Source: Chromera velia (Eukaryota > Sar > Chromeraceae). Taken from it: a DNA stretch of 64,000 bases. Position numbers and translations under genes: made by a program. Numbering within the stretch: the first letter of the stretch is position 1; every line of letters starts with the position of its first letter. The stretch covers positions 1-64,000 of the forward strand of contig JAHBMJ010003991.1 in the NCBI GenBank assembly GCA_018398765.1, in the 5' to 3' direction. Under the pieces are notes generated by a model. It was not told the DNA's origin and made no database searches. It worked only from the letters and a program-made list of their open reading frames with translations. This document shows positions 1 to 12,161 of the stretch, in pieces.

Positions 1-64
<64 letters not shown>

Positions 65-69
65 GCCTG

Positions 70-110
<41 letters not shown>

Positions 111-115
111 GTGTA

Positions 116-146
<31 letters not shown>

Positions 147-253
147 TGCCTCTGCATGACTTTTCCTCTTGAGTCGTTACGTTGGACCTGTACCTCCGTC
201 CGGATGTTTATTTGTATACAAGGCATATGGAAAGGGGGGTGCAAGTGACACAT
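1..253. repeat. (CT)n and (GT)n microsatellite at left edge
   Basis: Positions 1-60 are almost pure CT dinucleotides and about 74-148 are GT/GTAT dinucleotides. Reading frames here encode only His-Thr or Val-Cys dipeptide runs. The rest, to about 340, is unique sequence with no gene signal. Confidence 0.95.
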
Positions 254-344
254 TAGGTCTGGAGGTAATTAGATACCACAGAGGATTGGTACAAAACTGA
301 ATGCCATATATCGCGGCTGAAACAAGCTGAACTGTTTGTATCCT

Positions 345-600
345 GAAGTGCACATTTCTTTCTTTCTTTCTTTCATTTATGTTTTTTTCTTTCTTTCTTT
401 CCTTCCTTTCTTTTTTCCTTCTTTCCTTCTTTCCTTCCTTCCTTCCTTCCTTCTGTCTGTCTGTCTGTCCTTGTTTCTTTCTTTTTTTCTTTCTTTTTCT
501 TTCTCCCCCTCCCTCTTTTCTTTTCTCCGTTTCTCTCTCTACCTCTGTCTCTGTCTCTGTCTCTGTGTGCCTCTCTCTTTCTGTTTATGTCCCTTTGACT
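345..600. repeat. CTTT/CTTC/TCTG homopyrimidine microsatellite
   Basis: An almost uninterrupted pyrimidine strand made of CTTT, CTTC, TCTG and CT units. It runs into the left end of the 2.36 kb tandem unit. The Phe/Leu/Ser-rich open frames across it are products of composition and are not genes. Confidence 0.9.
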
Positions 601-2609
601 CACCGAAACCTCCCTTCAGAATGTTATACCTGTTTTTACTTTCCTCGCTTTCCTCAAGAAACTAAAGCAAAAATACAGTGTGGTCTCCTGTGAATGCATT
701 TAGCATTGATTCTTTGCGTCCTTTACAGGCTGACAAAGATGTTGGAGAAACGTAGGAGGAGGGTTGACACGGGCCACTAGTGCTTTCGTCCTCTTTTTGG
801 TGGACCAGGATCTACCGAAAGGCATCCAGGTCCTTTTGATGTTCATTCACGAGCCCGTGAATGCCCTCACTAACCTCAAGTACTTCCAGGCTGAGCTGGA
901 AGTAACTCTGTCTGGTGTGCTTAGGGTTGCCACCTCAGACCTCCCTCACGAGAGGGTGGGAAGGGGGGGGCCCGGGGCGAAGTACCTTCTTCTTGGATGG
1001 GTGGGGGGGGCAGTCGCGTCCTAGGTCGCGTCAGCTGTAGGCCAGGGGGTTCTCTGGGTTGGGTGGGGAGGGATCACCCTCGCAAACTTTATTATTGTGT
1101 CTGACTTCATACTGGCATTGCTAGCCGCCATCCCGGGTATATGATCTGGCTGCTGCAGGCAGTTAAAGAGGGTTGGTGGCTCATTCAGTCAGGCATTCGA
1201 TCAGGAGAGTGAAAAGTGGGTGCTCACTACTGTCCATAACAGTTTATGACTAACTCAGCAGAATGAGGGAGGAAGTTGCAGGAGAACGCAAAAACAACAA
1301 ACACATGTGTTAGTGTCTGCATGGGTGTCTCTACTTTTTTTTGCAGAGGTGTGGCTATATGTTCCACTAAGATTTTGCTGGGCGTCTTTCGGCCAGAAGG
1401 TGGCGCTCCGCCAAGATGTGTTAGATTCATCTAGTTCTCTAAATTAATGTGAATTCTTTCCCCTCCTTCTCCTAGTCCTTCTCTGAAAGCTTCTCATAGC
1501 ATCTCTATATGCAATGTTAGTTTTGTTTCACTCATTTTTCTGTGTGTCACGCCGCCCTATCCCATCATCTCCACTCATACAATTAATCTTGTTCTTCCCA
1601 CAGTTGGCCATGTATGTGAAATTTTGTGTAAGCACCCGGATGTTTACTTGCATACAGGGTATACGGGGAGAGGGATGCAAGTGACGCATTGGGTCTGTAG
1701 CACTGGTGTGAAACTAAATGCGGTATGGCAGCTGAAGCGAGCTGAATTCTTTTTTTGTTTCTTTTTTTCTGAGTAGCAAACATGAGCTTTCAGTATGAGG
1801 TAGCGCGCTCTGAGTGCATACTGTCTGCTCCGTATTTCTTGCAGCTTCTGCCGCTGAGTAAATGCAAAACCAATCGTCAGTTTCAGTCCATTCAGCCGGC
1901 TTGTTCTATCCTTTTCGTGTGTGGCTTCGATACTTGATTTGTCCTCATCTGCACTATGTCACTAGCTCTAGCAACCTCCTAGCTCCTTGTCTATCTGCTC
2001 AACTATCTGCATCTCTCTCTGAATCGATCATGAACACTTAATTCCATATTTTGCTTCACACTCTTCTTGTTCCACTTGCTCCTTTTTCTGAGTTGTTCAA
2101 GTAGTGCCCTGTCTGCCTTGCGTAGATTAACTTCCGGCTCCTCCGCTTCTTCGAAGAACTCGCAGCATAGGGCAAGTATGGGCCCGGGTGCAACGGTCTA
2201 TCCACACATACGTGTTTTATATATATTTCATATTGTTTCACAAGTAAAAAAATTCTGTTTGCAGGTTGAAGGAAAAAAGAATGGAGGATGTTTCGCTTTT
2301 GTGCGTCGTGCTGTCAAAGCGTGCTTCAAAGGCGTTCAAAGGAGTCAACTGCTGTGTTTTACTTTGTCTTTGACTTCCTTGTGAGCAGCTGTCCCGTAGA
2401 ACTCTCCCTTGTAAACTAGTAAGAAGTCTCTCTGTGCATGTGAAGGCCTTACAGTGACCCCCACCCTGCTTGCTTAACGTGAGAAACTCACAGGCTTAGA
2501 ATGTTCCTTCTCTTGTCTGTGTTAGTTTTTCTTTTACTTAGCTCCGTTCCTCTTCCTTCTTCCCATCCGTTGTGCATCAACTACAAATACACATATCCAT
2601 TGATATATA

Positions 2610-2649
<40 letters not shown>

Positions 2650-2862
2650 TACACACACACACACACACATACACACACACACACATACATACACACACAC
2701 ACATACACACACAACTCATTTACTCACTCACTCGCTCACTCACTCACTATCTCCCCCTTTTCTGCCTCCTTGTTTTTCCTGCCCCCCCCTGCTTCCCTGT
2801 CCTTTCGCTTCTTGTGTGACTCCTTACAAAAACTGCGTTTCTTCTCTTTCTCTCTCTCTCTC
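503..2862. repeat. Tandem duplication unit A (about 2.36 kb)
   Basis: This stretch is repeated almost base for base 2,360 bp downstream. Anchors are CTCCCCCTCCC at 503 and 2863, the CACCGAAACCTCCCTTC block at 601 and 2966, and the start of an ATGTTYCTTCTCTTG block at 2501 and 4862. Most differences seen by eye are transitions or changes in microsatellite length. Some blocks look exon-like, for example after TTTGCAG at about 2265 where a Lys/Gly/Ala-rich frame follows. No protein family is recognisable, and unit A lacks about 10 bp that unit B has near 3118, which would shift any frame there. Confidence 0.85.
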
Positions 2863-5190
2863 TCCCCCTCCCTCTTTTCTTTTCTCCATTTTTCTCTCTG
2901 CCTCTGTCTCTGTCTCTGTCTCTGTCTCTGTGTGCCTCTCTCTTTCTGTTTATATCCCTTTGACTCACCGAAACCTCCCTTCAGAATGTCGTGCCTGTTT
3001 TCACTTTCCTCACTTTTCTTAAGAAACTAAAGTAAAAATACAGTATGGTCTCCCGTGAATGCATTTGGCATTGATTCTTTGCGTCCTCTACAGGCTGACA
3101 AAGATGTTGGAGAAGCCGCTCAGAAGCGTGGGAGGAGGGTCGATACGGGCTGCTAGTGCTTTCGTCCTCTTTTCGGTGGACCAGGATCTGCCAAAAGGCA
3201 TCTAGGTCCTTTCAATGTTCATTCACAAGCCCGAAAATGCCCTTACCAACCTCAAGTACTTCCAGGCTAAGCTGGAAGTAACTCTGTCTGGTGTGCTTAA
3301 GGTTGCCACCTCAGACCTCCCTCACGAGAGGGTGGGAAGGGGGGGGCCCGGGGCGAAGTACCTTCTTCTTGGATGGGTGGGGGGGGCAGTCACATCCTAG
3401 GTCGCGTCAACTGTGGGCCGGGGGGTTCTCTAGGTTGGATGGGGAGGGACCACCCTCGCAAACTTTATTATTGTGTCTGACTTCGTGCTGACGTTACAGG
3501 CCACCATCCCGGGTATGTGATCTGGCTGCTGCAGGCAGTTAAAGAGGGTTGGTAGCTCATTCAGTCAGGCATTCGATCAGGGGAGTGAAAAGTGGGTGCT
3601 CACTACTGTCCATAACAGTTTATGACTGACTCAGCAGAATGAGGAAGGAAGTTGCAGGAGAACACAAAAACAATGAACATATGTGTTGGTGTCTGCATGG
3701 GTGTCTCTGCTTTTTTTTGCAGAGGTATGGCTATACGCTCTGCTAAGATTTTGCTGGGCGTCTTTCGGCCAGAAGGTGGCGCTCCGCCAAGGTGTGTTAG
3801 ATTCATCTAGTTCTCTAAATTAATGTGAATTCTTTCCCCTCCTTCTCCTAGTCCTTCTCTGAAAGCTTCTCATAGCATCTCCATGCAATATCGGTTTTGT
3901 CTCACTCATTTTTCTATATGTCACGCCGCCCCATCCCATCATCTCCACTCATACAATTAATCTTGTTCTTCCCACAGTTGGCCATATGTGTGAAATTTTG
4001 TGTAAGCACCCGGATACTCACTTGCATACAGGGCATACGGGGAGAAGGATGCAAGTGACGCATTAGGTCTGTAGCACTGGTATGAAACTAAATGCGGCAT
4101 AGCAGCTGAAGCGAGCTGAATTCTTTTTTTGTTTCTTTCTTTCTGGATAGCAAACATGAGCTTTCAGTATAAGGTAGCGCGCTCTGAGTGCATACTGTCT
4201 GCTCCGTGTTCCTTGCAGCTTCTGCCGCTGAGTAAATGCAAAACCAATTGTCAGTTTCAGTCCATTCAGCCGGCTTGTTCTGTCCTTTTCATGTGTGGCT
4301 TCGATACTTGATTTGTCTTCATCTACACTATGCCACTAGCTCTAGCAACCTCCTCCTTGTCCATCTGCTCAACTATCTGCATCTCTCTCTAGATCGATCA
4401 TGAGCACTTAATTCCACATTTTGCTTCACACTCTTCTTGTTCTACTTGCTCCTTTTTCTGAGTTGTTTAAGTAGTGCCCTGTCTGCCCTGCGTAGATTAA
4501 CTTCTGGCTCCTCCACTTCTTTGAAAAACTCACAGCGTGGGGCAAGTATAGGCCCGGGTGCAACGGTCTATCCACGTGCATACGTGTTTCACATTGTTTT
4601 ACAAGTAAAAAAATTCTGTTTGCAGGTTGAAGGAAAAAAGAATGGAGGATGTTTCGCTTTTGTGCGTCGTGCTGTCAAAGCGTGCTTCAAAGGCGTTCAA
4701 AAGGGTCAGCTACTGCGTTTTACTTTGTCTTTGACTTCCTTGTGAGCAGCTGTCCCGTGGAACTCTCCCTTGTAAACTAGTAAGAAGTCTCTCTGTGCAT
4801 GTGAAGGCCTTGCAGTGACCCCTACCCTGCTTGTTTAACGTGAGAAACTCACAGGCTTAGAATGTTTCTTCTCTTGTCTGTGTTAGTTTTTCTTTTACTT
4901 AGCTCCCTTCCCCTTCCTTCTTCCCATCCATTGTGCATCAACTGCAAATACACACATCTATTGATATATGCTTTCTCTCTCTCTCTCTCTCTCATACACA
5001 CACACACACACACATACACACACACACACACATACACATACAACTCATTCATTCACTTACTCGCTCACTCACTCACTATCTCCCCCTTTTCTGCCTCCTT
5101 GTTTTTCCTGCCCCTCCCTGCTTCCCTGTCCTTTCGCTTCTTGTGTGACTCTTTACAAAAACTGCGTTTCTTCTCTTTCTCTCTCTCTCT
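2863..5190. repeat. Tandem duplication unit B (about 2.33 kb)
   Basis: Second copy of the unit that starts at 503, in the same orientation and directly adjoining. It contains CT/CA microsatellites at 4970-5040, homologous to 2610-2715 in unit A. The block at 4625-4740 is nearly identical to 2264-2385 and is the best conserved part of the unit. No recognisable gene product. Confidence 0.85.
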
Positions 5191-5394
5191 CGCCCCCTCC
5201 TTTATTTGTTTTCTCCGTTTCTCTTTCTACCTCTGTCTCTGTCTGTGTTGGTCCGTCTCTCTGTCTGTCTGTCTGTCTGTCTGTATAAAAAAAAGGAGGG
5301 AGAAGAAGAAAGATATAGTCTATCTCTCTGTCTGTCTGTCTGTTTAAGAAAAAATGGAAAACATGTAGTCTGTCTATCTATCTGCCTATCCTCA

Positions 5395-5438
<44 letters not shown>

Positions 5439-5600
5439 ATATACACACACACATACACACACACATTTTCTCTCTCACTTCTCTCTCTAAGACCTCCCCT
5501 CTCTGTTTTTCTCTCTCTTTCTGGCCTCTGTCTCTATGTGCTTCTCTCTTTCTGTCTCTGTCCCTTTGACTCACCGAACCCCCCCTCTAGAATATAAATC
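5191..5600. repeat. Partial third tandem unit
   Basis: The start of the unit recurs a third time: the CCCCCTCC run followed by a CTCCGTTTCTCT-like block, and later CTTTGACTCACCGAA near 5565. It is broken up by TCTG and CT microsatellites and ends in simple repeat, so it is truncated after about 0.4 kb of recognisable homology. Confidence 0.7.
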
Positions 5601-5800
5601 TCTCTCTCTCTCTCTCTCTCTCTCCCCCTCTCTCTCTCTCTCATCTCGCTTCCTAATGTCCCTCTTTTTATGCTCTCTGTTTCTCTCTCTCCCTCTCTAT
5701 TTCTCTGTCTCTCTCACTCTCTCCTTCCTCCCTCCTTCTCTCTTTCCCTCCCTCCCTCCTAGTCTCCCTCCTTTCTCTCGTTTTCCTGTCTGTATGGACT

Positions 5801-5866
<66 letters not shown>
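5220..5866. repeat. TCTG, CT, CA and TA microsatellite cluster
   Basis: Runs of TCTG (5262-5284 and 5397-5420), CT (5420-5437 and 5600-5640), CT again at about 5808-5831, and TA at 5831-5864. It overlaps and interrupts the third tandem unit. From 5,880 to 6,340 I see no gene and no further repeat. Confidence 0.9.
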
Positions 5867-5867
<1 letters not shown>

Positions 5868-6344
5868 CCCTCCCTCTCTGTGACCAAGTTTTTATATTGC
5901 GTGACTTTTTGTGTCCTTGTAGCAATAGAACGAGGACATGTGTCAAACTACGTGGTCATGTACCTGGTTGCCTCTGCGACCAACCAGGTGAGTGCATGTG
6001 AGTACGTGTGTATCAGTAAGTAGAGTAATTCTTAAGTGTTTTTCTTTTGATTTGCTTGATCAATCGACAGAATAGGAATTCATGGTCTGATCGAATGTTG
6101 CTGGCTTTCCTGATCGAAACGCCCTGGTTTACATCGTCTTTTATACGTTTTTTTTGCTGAATTACAATGTCGATCCAGCATTGGTCACTTGGTTTGTCTC
6201 TGCAGGGTTTCACTTTTTCTCCCTCAGGGTATGGCCCACTTACAACTGATCTGTTTTAAATCTGTTTATCGATTGTATGAACGCTGTCAGTTCCTTGTTA
6301 TTTCACTGTATTTCACTGTGGTTGAATATGTCTATTCAGTGCCC

Positions 6345-6822
6345 TGCTTTGTCCCTCCTGTCCAGCCACCTTATGGCGTCCAGACAGAAGGTAAAGCGAG
6401 GACAAGAACCTTAAGGAAACTCTAGAGAAGGAACGTGAGCAACACTTAGTCAGGCAACAGTTTACAGAAGGTTTAGCTCTAGAGCTATCTGGGTTTCCAA
6501 TCAGCTAGGTTCATTCTATCATTGCACAATCTCTACTTATGCTCCTCTCTGTTCCTCTCTCTCAGAGTCTCAGACTCCCAATCTATGCCAAACAGACATC
6601 AGACTCAAACGATGCTATCCGTTGCTCGAGTGACATGTTGCATGCTTGAATACGAAGGTCAGACTCGATTTCAACGACTTTGATTGACGCGCGCAACACG
6701 TACATGCATGCAAGTTGATTGCGTATACACACGGCGGTGGAGCATGGCGTTGGCACGTGGGCTCTCTCAGTTATGGCGCATGCGAAGGCTCAAAGGGCGG
6801 CGCCACAGGGTAGGACTCCACA
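6345..6822 (-). repeat. LTR (3' copy of the 2.5 kb element)
   Basis: A 478-bp direct repeat, about 97% identical by eye to 8388-8865 (some 14 differences, mostly transitions). It has TG...CA termini, with a polypurine tract at 6823-6835 on the inside. Confidence 0.75.
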
Positions 6823-8387
6823 GATCCCCCCCGGCCATGGACAGGAAAATCGCGTCCTTGTGATCAACAAATGAAAAGACCGAGCATGCGCTTCAATGCC
6901 TAAAATAGATCTCATCTAAGTCACCGTAGATGCTGTTAGAACTCCGAGAACTCCATCTCGATGGCATCCGTGTCGAAATATTCAAGGGCCGGGGCGCCAC
7001 GTGAATTAAAACGATCTCAAAGCGCCACGATGTGTAAGGTGTGCTCTCAAGTCCAGGATCACCCAGACGTAGGTATGCGATGCAGATACTGGTGGCACCA
7101 ATAAGAGCACTCGTCTACCATGTGTGTATGTCATCGGCCGGAAGACTCGATCGGTCTGGGAGTCGTGGGTCTACAGCACCAGCCAGTTCGGGAGCACGGC
7201 GGCCGTGTGCATGCATCCAACTCGGCGTCATCGAATTGTTAGCAGCTGCAAAGGGATGAAGAGAAAAGAAAAGGGTGCAGCTACATACTGCTCCACTCAT
7301 GGCTTCCTGAAAGCTTGTTTGTATGTCGGCCATCCTCGTTTTCACTAAGCTACCATGCCAAGCCAAGTGACTTCAGAACACTCTGTCATGACCTCACTCC
7401 TCGAGATGCATTGCTCTGATTCTTTAATCGTTTGCTTCATGAGCAGCCATCACCAGTTTTAAATCCTTCCACCTTCTCACTGTCAGTTGAGAGGAACGGT
7501 GCAACCGGGGTTTACCAACCCATCACAGGGGAACCCGGCCACGCGGCAGTAGTCACACACTTGACTTTTCGCACTTCAGGCCTGCCGTTCCCTCAGGGGC
7601 ATCAAATACATCCAATGTCTCCTGGCTCAACATCAAGATCGAAAGTGCAAGTCTTCTCGGCTTCCGACAGCGTGTCACTTTGCAGCGGAAAGAACTCTCT
7701 CAGCTCTGCTCTTTTGGAGCGAAGTCCCGACGACTTCATGTGTGTGTGTACACAATGGATGGAGTGGTTGTAAGGCCGTGGCACACTCAGCCTCCTGCTA
7801 AGCGCCCATACCTTTCGCATCATTTCAATATAAAAGGATTATCATACAAAGATGCCAACCACCGTGAATAAGCGCACACACTAGCTACCAGAGTCGGACA
7901 GTCAGTCATGTGCAGACATGGACACAGCAAACAGCAGAGTCACAGCCGGACACAAGCCAGTCCCATTCGATCAGACATAGAACCAGTCACACACTCGCAG
8001 AAGAGCAAGCAAAAGAAGCAATCTACTGGCCGTTTCAATTGTGATGTACTCGTAGACGGCATTCTCAATGAAATTAGGCTCCTCGAAGTCCCGAGCAATA
8101 CCAAGCAACGTCTCTACCACCGGCTTTGGCGACCTCCAACGATCTTTGGGCTCTCCACCTAAGGACAAAGGCAAAGTCCAGGATCGGACTCGAAGGGGAT
8201 ATCCGAAAGAGGGCTCCAGGCAGCTTAGGACGCAAGGGGACGCTGAATTCCCCTACTCACAGTCTTTGCCTGACCGTGCCCATATCGTTGTAATCGGATT
8301 TCAACTGTTGCGCAAAGAGACAGATCTGATCTCCATCACAGAAGGAAAACGAGAGTCGACACTCATCGAGCTGAGCGGTCACCATAA

Positions 8388-8865
8388 TGCTTTGTCCCTC
8401 CTGTCCAGCCACCTTATGGCGTCCAGACAGAAGGTAAAGCGAGGACAAGAACCTTAGGGAAACTCTAGAGAAGGAACGTGAGCAACACTTAGTGAGGCAA
8501 CAGTTTACAGAAGGTTTAGCTCTAGAGCTATCTGGGATTCCAATCAGCTAGGTTCATTCTATCATTGCACAATCTCTACTTATGCTCCTCTCTGTTCCTC
8601 TCTCTCAGAGTCTCAGACTCCCGATCTATGCCAAACAGACATCAGACTCAAACGATGCTATCCGTTGCTTAAGTGATATGTTACATGCTTGAATACGAAG
8701 GTCAGACTCGATTTCAACGACTTTGATCGACGCGCGCGACACGTACATGCATGCAAGTCGATTGCGTATACACGCGGCGGTGGAGCATGGCGTTGGCACG
8801 CGGGCTCTCTCAGTTACGGCGCATGCGAAGGCTCAAAGGGCGGCGCCACAGGGTAGGACTCCACA
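8388..8865 (-). repeat. LTR (5' copy of the 2.5 kb element)
   Basis: Partner of 6345-6822, with the same length and termini. The primer-binding-site candidate lies just inside, at about 8374-8385 on the minus strand. Confidence 0.75.
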
Positions 8866-8869
8866 GCCC

Positions 8870-10222
8870 GCAGACGCGCCTCCAACTCTTGGGGGAGAGT
8901 CGATCATTCGGTGTCCCTCCGGCCGCCCACGCCTTCATCGCCTCCTCAAGTCTGATGCGGGAGGGGAGAGATTTCAGTATGTATTAATAATTAGCGATTC
9001 TGAGGCTTTGAAAAGTGGAACACTTCCTGCCTTAGTGCCAAGCCTCATTCGGATGCACCACTGGACTGCTTGACTGACTTAGTGGATACAAACAGCCAGG
9101 CGGATCTGTATAAGACCACTTCACTTCGCAAGCTTGAAGAATTAGTGTATTCACGATTCCTTTTTTCTCCGCTTCCCTTTTTTACAGAGATTCTCTTTCT
9201 TCCTCACTGTCAGTCACTGATTTGCATGCAGCGACAGAGACGTACCCTAGGATACGCCTCAAAACTGACCAACTGGGGCCAGCTTAGCCTGAGAGCAAGA
9301 GGAGCAAGTCAGCAGCAAGCGAAAAGGGAAATTAATGTACGCGAATGGTACTACTGGGTTTTATAGAGATATTTATGTTTTTTAATTCAATCAAAATGGA
9401 ATTAATTTTATTTAAGCAATTGGACAATGAATTATGATTTGGACTTAGAATTTTGGAATTAAAATACATTGAAGCGTCTTCAAAAAAATAAACTAAGATT
9501 TTAAATGAGGAGAAAACATTTTCATAAACATTTGAATCATAAGTTTTACACTAAATCATAAATCCAGGATTGCAGGGGTTCAATCAAATCTTTAAACAAT
9601 TGATTTAAATTATTAAAAACATTTTTAGATAACAGGAAGGTTTTGGTAGCCATCTACACTGGCAGGTCAAACTTAGCCTAGAACTTAGCATGATTTACTA
9701 GTATATTTCAATTCTACAACTATTATTTTCTTTTTCCACTGTTTTAATTATTATTTTTGATTATATTACTATTTTTTTCTAGAATTCTTTTCACTATAAC
9801 ACTATCCTACGTTTGGTGACTACTACATTGACTAGCCTAGTGATCACTGATAAAAATTATACTTACATACAAAAAGTGTCAGAAACGTTAATAACACTCA
9901 GTGTCCGTCGCTCACTAAACAATGTAAAATCCCTGGTGGATTCCCTACAGCCCCCGCCATGCAGTGATTTCTATATGCTGGGGTGTTTCAATCAATCTAC
10001 TATCCTAGCAATCAATTTATAAAAAAGTTCAGAAAGCGATGAAAAAACCCGTTGATGATACATGAATGTCAGGCAGGGATCTATACATATAGGCAAGCAT
10101 CATAGAATCATAGCTAGAATCATAGTCAGGGGGGCAGGGGCTATACATACAGACAAATGTAACCTGATGTAACCCTAGATGTAACCTGAACTAGAACCTG
10201 AAAGAGTTCCGATTTTTTTCTA
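8870..10222. other. Intergenic region, no gene seen
   Basis: 9,360-10,120 is AT-rich with many stops in all frames. A 98-codon frame at 9070-9366 has no recognisable domain and unremarkable composition, so I do not call it. The region is 3' flank of the methyltransferase gene. Confidence 0.6.
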
Positions 10223-12115
10223 TCAATCTTCCCCTGTCAGTTTCCGGAAAAGTCCGACCAGCGTTCCCCCTTCTGTCGAAAACCTGGGTGGGTTCTTCGC
10301 TGCGACCTCTGACACTGTCCTCCACACTCGTTCTGCTTCTTCCTCTGCTGCAGACACACACCCCTCACTAAGCAGATGATTCTGGCATCCCATCCCAGAC
10401 CCCCCTGCAGCAACGCCATTTGTGCCAGAGGAAGCCAAGCCCTGTGCACAATCCTCGACGAGTTCCCGTGCAAAGCAGGCCTTCATCATCTCTGACAGCG
10501 CATCTCCAAAAGCGCAGTCGGCCCCGTCAGGCGGATGTGCGGCAGCTACAGTGAAAGCAGGCCCTCCCTTCTGCAATGCCGCTCCGTTCAAGCTTTCCAT
10601 CTTTTCATGTTGCCACCTTGCCAGTAGAGGGCACTCAACGCGGTGCAGAGACAAGCACACAGGATATAGCTGATCTCCCCCTCCACAGTCAACCTCTGCC
10701 TGGCCACTCACACCACAACGGGCCCTCCCTGCAGGCACACCATCCACATACAAACAAGGCACCGTCAAATCAGAAACGAGGTTCCTCACCGTCACTCAAA
10801 CACATTTGTTCTCCCTAGACCCAGGCTACATAACCGTCACACACACTTACACTTGCACTTACACTTACACTTACACTCACACTTACTTAAACACACGCAC
10901 ACACGAACATGGCGACCTCTCCTGGTTGAATAGTAGTGAGACTCTCTCTCCCTTTTGCAATAAACCAACGAGGCGTGGTCACCTCTTTCGCTTAATAAAG
11001 TTTTACGGAAACACTAACGTCCCGGAATAGACCTTCGAGACATGAAAGGCACACGTGCCGCACATGCAGTCTAGGAAGGACACTCTCTCTCATCAATCAA
11101 CAAATAAACAAAGAAAGAAGCAAACGGACTTGCAGCCTTCAGGAGCTCCTCCCTAGTTCCGGGAACCCCACGGATACAGAAACCCTGCATAGAAATTAGA
11201 CAGGCAGACAAGTGGAAAGAGAAAAATGTGAAGAAGAAAGTGCGCAGCCCAATATCTTCTCTCCCAATCTTTCACGCACAGAGAGAGAGAGCCGAGGTTA
11301 GAGAACAGCTGTTTACCTTCTTCAAAGGGGTGGGCGGTACTTTCACTCAAGTGGGGAGAGGGGAAGTCAAAGAACTCATTTTTTTTTTTTCATAGACAAA
11401 TCTATGTATCTTCATCCTACATATTTATGTATACTCTGCAAAAAGGGGAGTTAGGCCATCGGTTGAAAGAAAGTAACCAAATCAGCTTATGGGTCGATGC
11501 ACCACGTCTCCCTCCCGCCCCCTTCCCGCCCGACCTTCGCAACAGGTTCCCTCTTTCTTCCTGCAGATCCCCCCTCCTCCCCCTTCTCCTGCTGCTGTTC
11601 CTCTCTGACTTCTCGAATGGCTGCGTCCAGACAGAGCACGCCGCCACTCACCTGCTTCCAGTCACACAGCAAGCAAACGAGTATGGGGGGTAGGGAAGAC
11701 CATGCGAGAGGGAGAGGGGCTGCATGTGCCTTTTTCTTCAGCTTCTTATTCTGAGTGAAGATCCGAGAGAGGGATGGAATGGGGAGAGGTTTTCGACTGA
11801 ACAAAGAAAGGGAGCAACCTAGGAAAAAAGGACAAAAAGAAGGGAGAAAGGAAAAAAGGAAGAACAGAAAGAGAAACAGCATCGAGCGAGCGAGAGGATG
11901 ATGGGGGAGGAGGGCAGAGGAGAAAGGCGCGGAGTGCAAAGGAAGGAGACGGGACGGAGAGCAGAATGGGGATTGCATTGACTGATTGACACAGGAAGGA
12001 AGAAGGATGCGCTGGACTGCCTGACCTGTGCCCTCATCCCGTCTCCTTCTCCGTCCATAGAGACCACCTGAAAGCCGGTAGGTAGGACGGACGGACGGAC
12101 GGACGGACACACACA

Positions 12116-12161
<46 letters not shown>

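Larger units (their letters stand above)
6345..8865 (-). mobile_element. Non-autonomous LTR retrotransposon (LARD/TRIM-like)
   Basis: Two 478-bp direct repeats (6345-6822 and 8388-8865) flank 1,565 bp. Each repeat begins TG and ends CA, and the 4-bp sequence GCCC sits immediately outside both ends (6341-6344 and 8866-8869), as expected for a target-site duplication. Read on the minus strand, a G-rich polypurine tract (GGGGGGGATC) lies directly against the left repeat. A TGGTGACC primer-binding-site candidate lies 3 nt inside the right repeat. Both signals are where they should be for a minus-strand element. The interior holds no recognisable gag, protease, integrase or reverse transcriptase, only short weak frames. 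It would need enzymes from another element to move. A segmental duplication is the alternative, but that would not explain the termini. Confidence 0.75.

Noticed and set aside
764-1024. 86-codon frame that recurs in tandem unit B
   Set aside because: Similarity between units is equally high in non-coding parts, and in unit B the frame is interrupted by a TAG at about 3202. No selection for a protein is visible.
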